A stretch of 64,000 nucleotides of DNA from Planctomycetota bacterium (GTDB taxonomy: Bacteria > Planctomycetota > UBA1135 > UBA2386): positions 18,906 to 82,905 of the forward strand of contig JACRLW010000086.1 in the NCBI GenBank assembly GCA_016235155.1. The letters are read 5' to 3'. The position numbers and the translations under genes were made by a program. The notes under the pieces were generated by a model. It ran no database searches. It saw nothing but the letters and a program-made list of their open reading frames with translations, and was not told the DNA's origin. Shown piece by piece: positions 7,491 through 15,775 of this stretch (its first letter is position 1; each line of letters starts with the position of its first letter).

Positions 7491-8639
7491 GTGTCCGACC
7501 GTCACCTGCGCCTCGGCATCGTCTGCTACCCAAGCGTCGGTGGGAGCGGCGTGGTCGCGACCGAGATCGCGATCCGCGCCGCGCGGGCGGGACACGACGT
7601 CCATCTCCTGAGCTACGGCCGTCCGGCGCGATTGCACGAGGCCGTGCCGGGCCTGCGCTACCACGAGGTCCAGGTCTCCGGCTATCCGCTGTTCCGCTAT
7701 CCGCCCTACGACCTGGCCTTGGCCACGCGGATGGCGGAGGTTCACGAGGAGGCGGCGATCGACGTCTGGCACGTCCACTACGCGATCCCGCACGCGGTCA
7801 GCGCCTGGCTCGCGCGCGCGATGGGCGCCCGCGAGCTGAGGTTCGTGACGACCCTGCACGGCACCGACATCACGGTGGTGGGGGCGGACCGAGCCTACGC
7901 GCGCCCGACGCGCTTCGCGCTCGAGCAGTCGACCGAGGTCACGGCAGTGAGCCGCTTCCTCGCCGACGAGACGGTCATCGCGTTCGGTTCGCGCAAGCCG
8001 ATCGAGGTCGTGCCGAACTTTGTCGACACGGTGCTCTTCGCGCCGGGAACCCAAGGTCGCTACTGGGCACGCGCCGATCACGAGCGGCGGATCGTTCACG
8101 CCAGCAACTTCCGACCCGTGAAGCGGGTCGGCGACACGGTGCGCGCGTTCGCCCAGATCGCCGCCGAGTTGCCCGCGCGGCTGTGGCTCGTCGGCGAAGG
8201 CCCTGATCGCGAGCACGCGCTGGCGATCGCCGCCGATCTCGGCGTGGCCGATCGCGTCGAGGCGCCCGGCGTGAAGAACCAGCACGAGCTCGCCGAGTTG
8301 CTCGCCGACGCGGACCTGTTCCTGTCGACGTCGGAGACCGAGAGCTTCGGACTCTCGATGCTCGAGGCGATGAGTTGCGGAGTGCCCTGCGTGAGCACCA
8401 GGGTCGGTGGCGTCCCGGAGGTCTTCGGCGGCACCGGACGACTCGTGCCGCTCGGCGACCTCGGCGCCATGGCGCGCGCCGCGATCGAGCTGCTCTCCGA
8501 TCCCGACCAGCACCGCGTCGTGGGTGAGGAGTCGCGCGCGCGTGCCGTCGCCGAATACCGCGCGGAGAACATTCTCGAGCGATACCTCGCGCTCTATCGC
8601 CGGGTCGCTTCGGGTCCGGAGCGGCATCCCGTCGCTTGA
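7491..8639 (+). CDS. bshA: N-acetyl-alpha-D-glucosaminyl L-malate synthase BshA
   Basis: GT4-family glycosyltransferase that joins UDP-GlcNAc to L-malate, the first step of bacillithiol synthesis. The 382-residue protein opens with LGIVCYPSVGGSGVVATE, the characteristic BshA P-loop-like segment, then HVHYAIPHA, TTLHGTDITVVG and VPNFVD, and the C-terminal GT4 donor-binding E-x7-E region (SETESFGLSMLEAMSCGVP). These distinguish BshA from general GT4 enzymes. The GTG at 7491 is chosen because it starts just before the first beta strand and has a -10-like box 7 nt upstream. The cysteine desulfurase remnant follows within 5 bp. Confidence 0.92.
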   Translation: MSDRHLRLGIVCYPSVGGSGVVATEIAIRAARAGHDVHLLSYGRPARLHEAVPGLRYHEVQVSGYPLFRYPPYDLALATRMAEVHEEAAIDVWHVHYAIPHAVSAWLARAMGARELRFVTTLHGTDITVVGADRAYARPTRFALEQSTEVTAVSRFLADETVIAFGSRKPIEVVPNFVDTVLFAPGTQGRYWARADHERRIVHASNFRPVKRVGDTVRAFAQIAAELPARLWLVGEGPDREHALAIAADLGVADRVEAPGVKNQHELAELLADADLFLSTSETESFGLSMLEAMSCGVPCVSTRVGGVPEVFGGTGRLVPLGDLGAMARAAIELLSDPDQHRVVGEESRARAVAEYRAENILERYLALYRRVASGPERHPVA

Positions 8640-8643
8640 TGCC

Positions 8644-9778
8644 GTGGCCGAGCGCGTGATCGACCTCGACCACGACGCCGGGACGCCGGTCGATCCGCGC
8701 GTGCTCGACCGCTTCCTCGCCGTCGAGCGGGCCTGTCCCGGCAACCCGTCGAGCGTGCATTCCGCCGGCCGGCGCGCGCGCGCCGCTCTCGAGGAGGCCC
8801 GCGCCGAACTCGCCGACGCCCTGGACGTCGCCGTCGATTCGGTCGTGTTCCTCGCGGGCGGCACGGAAGCGAACCACCTCGCGGTGCGTGGGCTCGGCGA
8901 TCCACGGCTGCCGCTCCTCGCCTCGCTGGTCGAGCACAAGTCGGTGCTCGCCGCCGCTTCCGAGCGCGGACTCGTGCACCTCGCGGTCGACCGACTCGGC
9001 CGGGCGGTGGTCCAAGCGCCGGGACGACCGGTCGGGGCGATCGCACTGGCCCACGCGCAGGGGGAGCTCGGAACGCTCCAGCCGATCGCCCACGCGGTGC
9101 GCCTGGCGCGCGAGCTCGACGTGCCGCTCCACGTCGATGCGGCGCAGACGCTCGGCCGCGTCGCCCTGCGCCCCGTTCTCGACGGCGCCGACACGGTCGC
9201 CCTCTCGGCTCACAAGGCCGGCGGGCTGCGCGGATCGAGCGCGCTGATCGTCCTCGGCCGGCGGCCGCGACCGATGATCACCGGTGGCGGACAGGAGGGC
9301 GGGCTGCGCGCCGGCACGGTCAGCCCTTCGCTCGCTTCGGCCACGGCGCGCGCGGTGGCGCGCGGTGGCGCTCGCGCTGGGCGAGCAGGCCGCTCGTGCG
9401 GCGGCGATGGCCGCGACGCGCGACGCGTTCGTCGCCGAACTCCTCGGGCGCGGGCCCTGCGAAGTCCTGATCCCGGCGACCGAATGCCTCCCGAACACCG
9501 CGATGATCCGGTTCCCGGCCGTCGACGGTCGGGCGCTCGTGCTCGCGCTCGACCTCGCCGGAGTCCTGGCGTCCCACGGGGCGGCGTGTTCGAGCGGCGC
9601 GGCCGATCCGCCGGAGATCCTGCACGCGATCGGCCTCGCCGCCGAGGAGGCCCGGCGCTGCGTGAGGTTCTCGACGTCGGCCGCGACCTCGATCGACGAT
9701 GCGCGAGAAGCTGCGCGACGCGTCGCGCGGACCGTCGACGAGTTGCGCGTTCGCTGCGCGCGATCACCCGGAGCGTGA
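8644..9778 (+). pseudogene. NifS/IscS-type cysteine desulfurase, frameshifted by a 10-bp duplication
   Basis: PLP-dependent removal of sulfur from cysteine for Fe-S cluster or thiol chemistry. The first part (8644-9360) reads LDHDAGTPVDPRVL, GNPSSVHSAGR, GGTEANHLAV, HVDAAQTLGRV and the PLP lysine region SAHKAGGLRG. The second part, in the +1 frame (9361-9778), reads ALALGEQAARAA, LPNTAMIRFP and the catalytic-cysteine loop HGAACSSGAADPP. The two halves join exactly if one copy of a perfect 10-bp tandem duplication at 9351-9370 is removed. The start could be GTG 8644 or GTG 8656. It may be a true pseudogene, a phase-variable state or an assembly error. Its place after bshA suggests a role in thiol metabolism. 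Confidence 0.82.
9351..9370. repeat. perfect 10-bp tandem duplication causing a frameshift
   Basis: CGCGGTGGCG occurs twice back to back. Removing one copy restores the reading SATARAVALALGEQ of a normal cysteine desulfurase. Confidence 0.9.
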
Positions 9779-10044
9779 TCGAAAAAAAATCGGGCGCGAA
9801 GAGCGCTTGTCGATCAAGGACTTACTCGCGATCCGACGGTGCGAACGCGAACTCCGCGCAAGCGTGCTCTTCCGTCGCGAGCATCGAGTTGCTAAGTAGA
9901 CCCGCGTTCGAGGCGCTCGCGCACGGATGCCTGGCCGACGCGAGTGCACCTCTCTCTGCTCCGCGTTCGGTCGCTTCGCCAACCCGCCCCGGCGGTCCGC
10001 TGGAGATCGTCCGTACGCACCGGTCCTTGCTGGAGTCTGGTCGC

Positions 10045-11688
10045 GTGACGTCCCCCTCCGATGCGCTTTCCGGTTCCGGTCCTCGACAACCCGCCGAGCT
10101 CATGCAGCGCATCCTCGATGACCTGCGTCGCACGGTTCGCCGGGAGCACTTCGAACCCTGGTTCCGCGAACTGCGCCTCGCGTCGTCGAACGCGGCGCGC
10201 TGCGTGTTCACGGTCCCGAGCGGCTTCGTCCGCGACTGGCTGCGCCGCAACTACCTGACCCAGTTCGCGGCCGCCGTCCGAGCGGTGCCCGGCTTCGAGC
10301 ACTGTGCGGTGAGCATCGAGGTCGAATCCGCCGTCGCGACCCCCGCGCGCGACCGCCTCGCGCGCTCGGTGAAGCGGTACGACGCTCGCAGCGTCGTCAC
10401 GGAGCTGGCAGCCGACGGAACCTACGGCGCGGGGGTCGTCGTGGTGACCGGTGCGCTCCGCGGACCGGTGCCGATCGCTTCGACACATTCCGAGCCGGAC
10501 TTCGGTACCCTGGGCCAGCCGTCGATCCGCGAAGACTCGCATGCGAAGCCGTCGATGAACCAACCGCGCGACGTCGCTCCCGAGCGCGACACCGTCGAAG
10601 GTGAACGCACGCTTCCCGTGGATCGCGGCGCGCTGCACGTTCCGAAGCGGCTCGGCGACGCGCCGAACTCCTGCGAGCTCAACGCGAACTACACCTTCGA
10701 CCAGTTTGTCGTCGGTCCCTGCAACCGCCTCTCGCACGCCGCGGCGCTCGCCGTCGGCGACAACCCCGGTCGCGCGTACAACCCGCTGTTCGTCCACGGC
10801 AACGTCGGACTCGGCAAGACCCACTTGCTGCAGGCGATCTGTCACGAGATTCGACGCAAGGACGAGCACGCGCGCGTGCTCTACCTGAGCTGCGAGGAGT
10901 TCACGAACCGCTTCATCCACGCGATCCAGGCCGGTCGCCTCGACGACTTCCGCAACCTGCACCGCACGGCGGACGTGCTGGTGATCGACGACATCCAGTT
11001 CCTCGCAGGCAAGGACAAGACGCAGGACGAGTTCTTCCACACGTTCAACTCGCTCTACAACGCGAATCGGCAGATCGTGTTGTCGTCCGATCGCCCGCCG
11101 TCGGAGATCCCGACCGTCGAAGAGCGGCTCGTGTCGCGCTTCAAGTGGGGCCTCGTCGTCGAGATGGAGGTGCCCTGCCTCGAGACGCGGGCCGCGATCG
11201 TGAAGCGCAAGGCCCGCGCGCGGCAGATCGATCTCGCGGAAGACGTCGCGATCGTCATCGCGCGGCGGATCGACACGAACATCCGCGAACTCGAAGGCGC
11301 GATCACCAAGGTGCTCGGCATCGCGCAGATCACCGGCCGGCCGATCACCGTCGAACTGGTCGAGGAAGCGCTCCGCGGCGTCATCTCTCAGCGATCGCGC
11401 CCGATCGCCGTCGCCGACGTCGTGAACCTCGTCAGCACCGAGTTCTCGATCGCCGCCCGCGAACTCACCGGCAAGGGCCGCGCGCAGACGGTGAGCCAGC
11501 CGCGCCAGATCTGCATGTATCTCCTGCGCCAGGTCACCGACCTGTCCTACGAAGAGATCGGCGGCTACTTCGGCGACCGCGACCACACGACGGTGCTCTA
11601 CGCCGTCAAGCGGATGGAGCGCAGGACGAAGGAGGACCGGATGTTCCGGGACCTCGTCCACAAGCTGATGTCGCGCCTGCGCGGCTGA
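10045..11688 (+). CDS. dnaA: chromosomal replication initiator DnaA
   Basis: AAA+ ATPase that binds DnaA boxes and opens the origin. The 547-residue protein has all four domains: an N-terminal domain (LMQRILDDLRRTVRREHFEPWF), a long, poorly conserved linker of about 100 residues, the ATPase (FVHGNVGLGKTHLLQAI Walker A; VLVIDDIQFLAGK Walker B; VSRFKWGLVVE) and a C-terminal DNA-binding domain with the signature DRDHTTVLYAVKRM. The GTG at 10045 precedes the conserved N-terminal domain. The 266 bp upstream (9779-10044) hold an A8 tract at 9782-9789 but no DnaA box that I can recognise, and no dnaN follows, so the origin is not shown to be here. Confidence 0.96.
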   Translation: MTSPSDALSGSGPRQPAELMQRILDDLRRTVRREHFEPWFRELRLASSNAARCVFTVPSGFVRDWLRRNYLTQFAAAVRAVPGFEHCAVSIEVESAVATPARDRLARSVKRYDARSVVTELAADGTYGAGVVVVTGALRGPVPIASTHSEPDFGTLGQPSIREDSHAKPSMNQPRDVAPERDTVEGERTLPVDRGALHVPKRLGDAPNSCELNANYTFDQFVVGPCNRLSHAAALAVGDNPGRAYNPLFVHGNVGLGKTHLLQAICHEIRRKDEHARVLYLSCEEFTNRFIHAIQAGRLDDFRNLHRTADVLVIDDIQFLAGKDKTQDEFFHTFNSLYNANRQIVLSSDRPPSEIPTVEERLVSRFKWGLVVEMEVPCLETRAAIVKRKARARQIDLAEDVAIVIARRIDTNIRELEGAITKVLGIAQITGRPITVELVEEALRGVISQRSRPIAVADVVNLVSTEFSIAARELTGKGRAQTVSQPRQICMYLLRQVTDLSYEEIGGYFGDRDHTTVLYAVKRMERRTKEDRMFRDLVHKLMSRLRG

Positions 11689-11718
11689 GGGCGACAGCCG
11701 GCGTCGAGCGGTCGCGCG

Positions 11719-12492
11719 TCAGAAGTGCACGCCGCCGCCGACGAACCAACCGCGCAGCAGGAGATCCGCGGTCATGTTCTGGCCGCCGCTCGTGCCTTCC
11801 GCGTCGAGCGAGATGTAGCGGTAGCCGGCGTAGAACTCGACCGTCTCGAAGGCCTGCACCAAGAGCATCGCCTCGACGTCGAGATAGGTGCCGGCGGTCT
11901 CGCCGAGGTCGACGTCGAGGAAGCCGACGTCGACGCTCCCCGCGACCGGTCCGACGTCCACTTCCGCCTGCGCGAACAGCATCGGCACCGGCATCAGTTC
12001 GTCGACGGTCTCCGTCGTCGACGTGAACGAATCGGTCACGCTCGCATCGACGATGAAGAGGTCCACCGCGACTCCCGGCGAGATGCGGACCACGCCCGTG
12101 TCGAACAGATCGAAGGTCAGCGCGGCCTTCACGTTGGTGAAGTCCAGGTTCGACGCGACGCTCGTGCCGGCGACGATGTCGCCGAAACTCGCGGTGAGCT
12201 GACCCTGGCCGTCCTGGCTGTAGCGGAAACCGCTCGCGGTCAGGCGGATCGGGCCGGCGTCGAGTTCGGCCCGCGCGTGCACCGTCCCGGACGGATCGGC
12301 GAGCCCGAGCGCGTCCTCGACGTCGACGTCGGCGGTGACTCCCGCACCTGGAGTCGACGGCGCGAGTCCGAGCGACCCGGTGAGTTCGGCCTGCATGTAG
12401 CCCGCATGGAGGCGTGCGGATGGTGCGGAGCAACCCGCCGCGAGAGCTACCAGACCGAGGACGAGCAGCGATGGCGTCCAGCGCAGGATCAT
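11719..12492 (-). CDS. outer-membrane beta-barrel-like lipoprotein
   Basis: A 257-residue exported protein. It has a lipoprotein signal with lipobox LAAGC (Cys at about residue 21), then alternating hydrophobic and polar residues in strands typical of a small beta-barrel (for example AELDAGPIRLTASGFRYS, VEFYAGYRYISLDAEG) and a C-terminal aromatic residue (GGGVHF), a hallmark of outer-membrane barrel proteins. No enzymatic motif is seen. It is convergent with dnaA and divergent from the methyltransferase gene. Confidence 0.8.
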   Translation of the reverse strand: MILRWTPSLLVLGLVALAAGCSAPSARLHAGYMQAELTGSLGLAPSTPGAGVTADVDVEDALGLADPSGTVHARAELDAGPIRLTASGFRYSQDGQGQLTASFGDIVAGTSVASNLDFTNVKAALTFDLFDTGVVRISPGVAVDLFIVDASVTDSFTSTTETVDELMPVPMLFAQAEVDVGPVAGSVDVGFLDVDLGETAGTYLDVEAMLLVQAFETVEFYAGYRYISLDAEGTSGGQNMTADLLLRGWFVGGGVHF

Positions 12493-12547
12493 GGTTTCCG
12501 TCTCATCGGCGGACGCGGTGTCCGGACTTGAATCACTCGCCTGCCGC

Positions 12548-12553
12548 TAGGAT
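12548..12553 (+). promoter_or_regulatory. TANNNT -10-like box before ogt
   Basis: TAGGAT with a 7-nt gap to the ATG at 12561; a possible weak TTGAAT sits 14 bp upstream of the box. Confidence 0.45.
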
Positions 12554-12560
12554 CCGCCGA

Positions 12561-13070
12561 ATGCCCACGCAGCCCACGATGGTCGAATCGGCGTGGTTCG
12601 TTTCGCCGCTCGGCGTCCTCCGTCTCGACGCCAGCGCGCGCGGTCTCCGTCGAATCGCCTTCGGCGAGCCGCGTCCGTCGCGCGCGACGCCGCGCCCGCG
12701 CCACGAAGCGTTGCGCCTCGCGCTCGACGAATTGCGGCGCTTCTTCGCCGGGAAGCCGAAGCCGTCCGAGGTGCCCTTCGATCTCTCCGCCGGCACGCCC
12801 TTCCAACGCGCGGTCTGGACCGCGCTCGCGCGGACCGTCCTGCCCGGCGAACTCGTCACCTACGGCGAACTCGCCTCGCGGGCCGGGCGGCCGGGCGCGG
12901 CGCGGGCCGTCGGCGCGGCGATGGGCAAGAACCCGATCCCGATCCTCGTGCCCTGCCACCGCGTGGTCGCGGCGGGCGCGCGACCCGGCGGCTTCGGTCT
13001 CGGCCTTCACGTGAAACAGGCCCTGCTCGCGTGCGAGGGCGCACTTCTCCCCGGATTCGACGCGTCCTGA
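12561..13070 (+). CDS. ogt: methylated-DNA--[protein]-cysteine S-methyltransferase
   Basis: Removes methyl from O6-methylguanine by transfer to its own cysteine. The 169-residue protein has the acceptor motif PCHRV with Cys132, preceded by FQRAVWTAL (helix before the DNA-binding turn), TYGELA and the RAVGAAMGKNPIPILV segment. The length is normal for an Ogt without an Ada regulatory domain. ATG 12561 is chosen for its nearby -10-like box; ATG 12579 is a possible alternative. It is a single gene, divergent from the lipoprotein. Confidence 0.93.
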   Translation: MPTQPTMVESAWFVSPLGVLRLDASARGLRRIAFGEPRPSRATPRPRHEALRLALDELRRFFAGKPKPSEVPFDLSAGTPFQRAVWTALARTVLPGELVTYGELASRAGRPGAARAVGAAMGKNPIPILVPCHRVVAAGARPGGFGLGLHVKQALLACEGALLPGFDAS

Positions 13071-13134
13071 CGCGGTCGTTCGCGGTCGCTCCTTCATTCG
13101 CGGCGGTCGTCCTGCCGATGCAAGCGGCGGCACG

Positions 13135-14508
13135 ATGACCTCAGGACTGCAAGCGAGGACTGTCGGCGAGTCGATCACGCAGAACGTGGGCACCTTCCGG
13201 GTGCTTGTCTGCGCGGGCGACCCCGGTGTCGAACGAGAATTGGGTTCGGCCGTTGCACCGCGGGGGGGAACCGTCGCGGTCGCGACGAGCTCCGACGCGT
13301 ACGCGACGATCACCGGACGCGAGACCTTCGACGTGATGTTCGTCGATCTGCCCGCGCGCCGTGACGGCACGAGCGAGTGGCGCGAGAGCGTCGCACAGCG
13401 CGGACTCGAGGGCACGTCGATCGTGCTGGCGGTCCCCGCCGAGCGCGAGCCCGATGCGCTCGCGCTGCTCGGCAAGACGGTGATCGCCTACGTGACGAAG
13501 CCCTGCACGGCGGCGCAAGCCGCGGCCGCGCTCGACCTCGCCGCGGAGAACCGCCGCATGCGCCGTCGCATCCAGGCGCTCGAAGCGCAGATGCAGGACG
13601 AAGACACCGAGGACGAGCTCGTCGGGTGCAGCCCGGCGATCCGCCGGCTGTCGAGCGGACTGAGCCGCGCCGGTGCGAACGACGCGACGGTCCTCATCGA
13701 GGGCAAGCCGGGCGTCGGCAAGACGCTCGTCGCGCGCCTGATCCACAAGAACGGGCGCCGCAGCAAGGAGCCGATCGAGATCGTCAACTGCGAACTCGTC
13801 GAGGAGAGCGGCCTCGAAGCCGCGCTCGAGCGCGCGAAGGAAGGGACGGTCCTGCTCGAGGACGTCGAGCGACTCTCGCCGCGCTGTCAGTCGCGTCTCG
13901 TGCGGCACTTGAAGGAGACCGGCAACGGCCAGCGAACGGTCCGCATCATCGCGACGACCAGCGCGCGTCTCGCCGAACTCACCGCGAAGGGCGCCTTCCG
14001 CGAGGACCTCTACTACCGGCTCAACATGTTCCCGATCGCGGTCCCGACGCTCACCGAGCGCCGCGAGGACCTGCCGCTGCTTGCGTCGCACTTCCTGCGC
14101 CTGTCGAGCACGCGCTCGGGACTCGCGGATCGAAGCTTCACGCCCGCGGCGATGATCATGCTCGAGGCCCACCCCTGGCCGGGGAACGTCTCGCAGCTCA
14201 AGAACGCGATCCAACGCGCGCACGCGCTCGCCGACGGCCAGCCGATCGACCGCGTGCACCTGTTCGGGACGAGCACCGGCGTCCAGGCTCCGCCCGGCGT
14301 GCAGGGGCTCACCGATCGCATCGACGATCGCGACGACGACGAACCGGGCGAGGACGAGATCCTGCCGTTCCAGGACGAGGAGAAGCGTCTCCTCAACCGT
14401 GCGCTGCGCGCCACGCGCGGCAACGTGCGTCGCGCAGCTCAGCTGCTCGGCATCGGTCGGGCCACGCTGTACCGCAAGATCCAGATCTACCAACTGCGGA
14501 TGCACTGA
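13135..14508 (+). CDS. NtrC-like response regulator without the sigma-54 contact loop
   Basis: A 457-residue regulator: receiver domain (residues 21-135, phospho-acceptor D71, conserved K122), AAA+ domain (160-400) and a Fis-type HTH (about 415-455, GNVRRAAQLLGIGRATLYRKIQ). The Walker A GKPGVGKT is intact. The GAFTGA loop that touches sigma-54 is missing along with the surrounding 'LFGHEKGAFTGA' segment, and Walker B reads LLEDVERL with the acidic pair as Glu-Asp instead of Asp-Glu. So it should not activate sigma-54 polymerase and may repress or activate sigma-70 promoters, as known for some GAFTGA-less NtrC relatives. No sensor kinase lies beside it. Confidence 0.85.
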   Translation: MTSGLQARTVGESITQNVGTFRVLVCAGDPGVERELGSAVAPRGGTVAVATSSDAYATITGRETFDVMFVDLPARRDGTSEWRESVAQRGLEGTSIVLAVPAEREPDALALLGKTVIAYVTKPCTAAQAAAALDLAAENRRMRRRIQALEAQMQDEDTEDELVGCSPAIRRLSSGLSRAGANDATVLIEGKPGVGKTLVARLIHKNGRRSKEPIEIVNCELVEESGLEAALERAKEGTVLLEDVERLSPRCQSRLVRHLKETGNGQRTVRIIATTSARLAELTAKGAFREDLYYRLNMFPIAVPTLTERREDLPLLASHFLRLSSTRSGLADRSFTPAAMIMLEAHPWPGNVSQLKNAIQRAHALADGQPIDRVHLFGTSTGVQAPPGVQGLTDRIDDRDDDEPGEDEILPFQDEEKRLLNRALRATRGNVRRAAQLLGIGRATLYRKIQIYQLRMH

Positions 14509-14530
14509 TCGGCGCGACGCGCCGCGGGCG

Positions 14531-14536
14531 TAGCAT
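14531..14536 (+). promoter_or_regulatory. TANNNT -10-like box before rluA-like gene
   Basis: TAGCAT with a 9-nt gap to the ATG at 14546. Confidence 0.45.
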
Positions 14537-14545
14537 CGCGATCCG

Positions 14546-15211
14546 ATGCCGGGCGTCGCGCGCGAGCCGATCGAGGTGCTGTGGTCCGACGACGCGCTGG
14601 TCGTCGTCGACAAGCCGGCGCGCTGTCTGGTGGTCGGCGCTCCCAGTCGCGGCGGCACGACCCTCGTCGATCGCCTGACGCGCCAGCTCGGCGCGCGGGT
14701 CTACGCCGTGCATCGCCTCGACGAAGACACGACGGGCGTGATCGCGCTGGCGCGGAGCGAAGCGGCCCGCGAGGCCCTCGAACCGCAGTTCCGCGCGCAC
14801 GAAGCGGAGCGGATCTACCTGGCCCTGGTCGCGCACGCGCCGTCGCCGCCGTCCGGTCGCATCGAGTCGCGCCTGACGGAGGGCGAGGACGGCATCGTGC
14901 GGTCGGTGACGAGCGGCGGCGGCGAACGGGCGGTGACGACCTACCGCACGCTCGCGCGGCGCGAGGCCGGTGTGCTCGTCGAATGCCGGCTCGAGACCGG
15001 CAGGCGCAACCAGATCCGCGCGCACCTCGCCGAACTCGGTTGCCCGATCGTCGGCGATCGGAAGTACGGCTGGCGCGCGCGAGACGGAGCGGCCAAGCCG
15101 GCACGCCCGCTGCTCCACGCCTGGCGCCTCGTCCTGCGGCATCCCTTCACCGGCGCGCGCATCGACGTCACGGCGAGAGCGCGCGAGGCGGAACTGGCGC
15201 CGCCGCCCTGA
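14546..15211 (+). CDS. RluA-family pseudouridine synthase
   Basis: Converts uridine to pseudouridine in RNA. The 221-residue protein consists of the catalytic domain only, without an S4 domain. It has VVVDKPARCLV, the catalytic motif HRLDEDTTG (Asp is the nucleophile), the ETGRRNQIRAHLAELG substrate loop, and LLHAWRL. The absence of S4 and the short length resemble the RluA/TruC/YqcB group, so the RNA target (tRNA or 23S rRNA) cannot be told. Its stop lies 7 bp from that of the convergent frataxin-like gene. Confidence 0.9.
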   Translation: MPGVAREPIEVLWSDDALVVVDKPARCLVVGAPSRGGTTLVDRLTRQLGARVYAVHRLDEDTTGVIALARSEAAREALEPQFRAHEAERIYLALVAHAPSPPSGRIESRLTEGEDGIVRSVTSGGGERAVTTYRTLARREAGVLVECRLETGRRNQIRAHLAELGCPIVGDRKYGWRARDGAAKPARPLLHAWRLVLRHPFTGARIDVTARAREAELAPPP

Positions 15212-15218
15212 TCGCAAC

Positions 15219-15545
15219 TCATGCCTTCCGGAGTTCGATCCGCCGGCCGAGGCGACGACTCAACACGTCGCCGAGCACGGCGGTCAACTCACCGCGACCC
15301 TTCGTGTCGACGAAGCGTCCGGCATCGTCGAGGGCGAAGTGCCATGCGGTGGCGCCTTCCGCGAGCCAGAGCTGATGCGCGGCCGCCTGCCGGTTGAGGA
15401 CGCACTTCTTGCCGTCGGCGAACTCCATCGTCAGGACTCCCATCGCGAGGTCGCAGTCGAGTTCGTCGGGGTCTTCGTCCTGCAGGATCGCGAAGAGGCG
15501 CGCCATGACGGCGTCGGCGAGCTTGCCGAAGGCGTGGTCGTCCAT
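15219..15545 (-). CDS. cyaY: frataxin/CyaY-like iron-binding protein
   Basis: A 108-residue protein that fits the frataxin fold: helix 1 with acidic residues (KLADAVMARLFAILQDEDPDELDCDLAMG), beta strands (VLTMEFADGKKCVLNRQAAAHQLWLAEGATAWHF) with the conserved N-x-Q...Q-x-W-x-A pattern of frataxins, and a final helix (ELTAVLGDVLSRRLG). Frataxins bind iron and tune cysteine desulfurase in Fe-S cluster assembly. No Fe-S genes adjoin, but a cysteine desulfurase relic lies 6 kb away. ATG 15545 is supported by a TCTAAT box 10 nt upstream. Confidence 0.8.
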   Translation of the reverse strand: MDDHAFGKLADAVMARLFAILQDEDPDELDCDLAMGVLTMEFADGKKCVLNRQAAAHQLWLAEGATAWHFALDDAGRFVDTKGRGELTAVLGDVLSRRLGRRIELRKA

Positions 15546-15555
15546 CGAGCGGCGG

Positions 15556-15561
15556 ATTAGA
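15556..15561 (-). promoter_or_regulatory. -10-like box TCTAAT before cyaY
   Basis: TCTAAT on the minus strand, one mismatch from TATAAT, 10 nt before the ATG at 15545. Confidence 0.4.
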
Positions 15562-15589
15562 CCGCGCAACGGCGCCGACAAGAAAAGGA

Positions 15590-15622
15590 GGCCGGAGATC
15601 GGGGGTGACCCGACCTCCGGCC
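15590..15622 (-). terminator. intrinsic terminator downstream of the GT4 gene
   Basis: Near-perfect inverted repeat: GGCCGGAG pairs with CTCCGGCC, one mismatch, then TCGGG pairs with CCCGA around a 5-nt loop. On the minus strand it is followed by TCCTTTTCTT, a U-rich run. It lies 154 bp downstream of the minus-strand glycosyltransferase and upstream of cyaY, so it should stop transcription from 16903 before cyaY. The 230-bp gap (15546-15775) otherwise shows nothing I recognise. Confidence 0.75.
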
Positions 15623-15775
15623 CCATGCGTCGTTCGACCCCGGCGCTCTCGTGAGAAGTGCCGCCGTCGTCCCTGCACGCCGACAGCCACGAACCGGGAT
15701 CGCTCGTCCCATGTGCCCGTGGTTGACGAACGAGGCCTCCGGACTTTCTGAAGCGGGGAAAAAACCCGGGTCCGA

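Noticed and set aside
9761-9789. Hairpin plus A8 tract after the cysteine desulfurase as an intrinsic terminator
   Set aside because: The stem (CGATCAC/GTGATCG) is followed by A8 on the plus strand, not T; on the minus strand the T8 comes before the hairpin. Neither orientation makes a terminator. It may simply be an AT-rich patch near dnaA.
9779-10044. Possible oriC upstream of dnaA
   Set aside because: I see no recognisable DnaA boxes or clear AT-rich unwinding element beyond the A8 tract; dnaN does not follow. GC skew would be needed.
15546-15775. Possible small RNA or riboswitch upstream of cyaY
   Set aside because: Only the terminator hairpin at 15590-15622 is structured; I found no SRP, 6S, tmRNA or riboswitch core.
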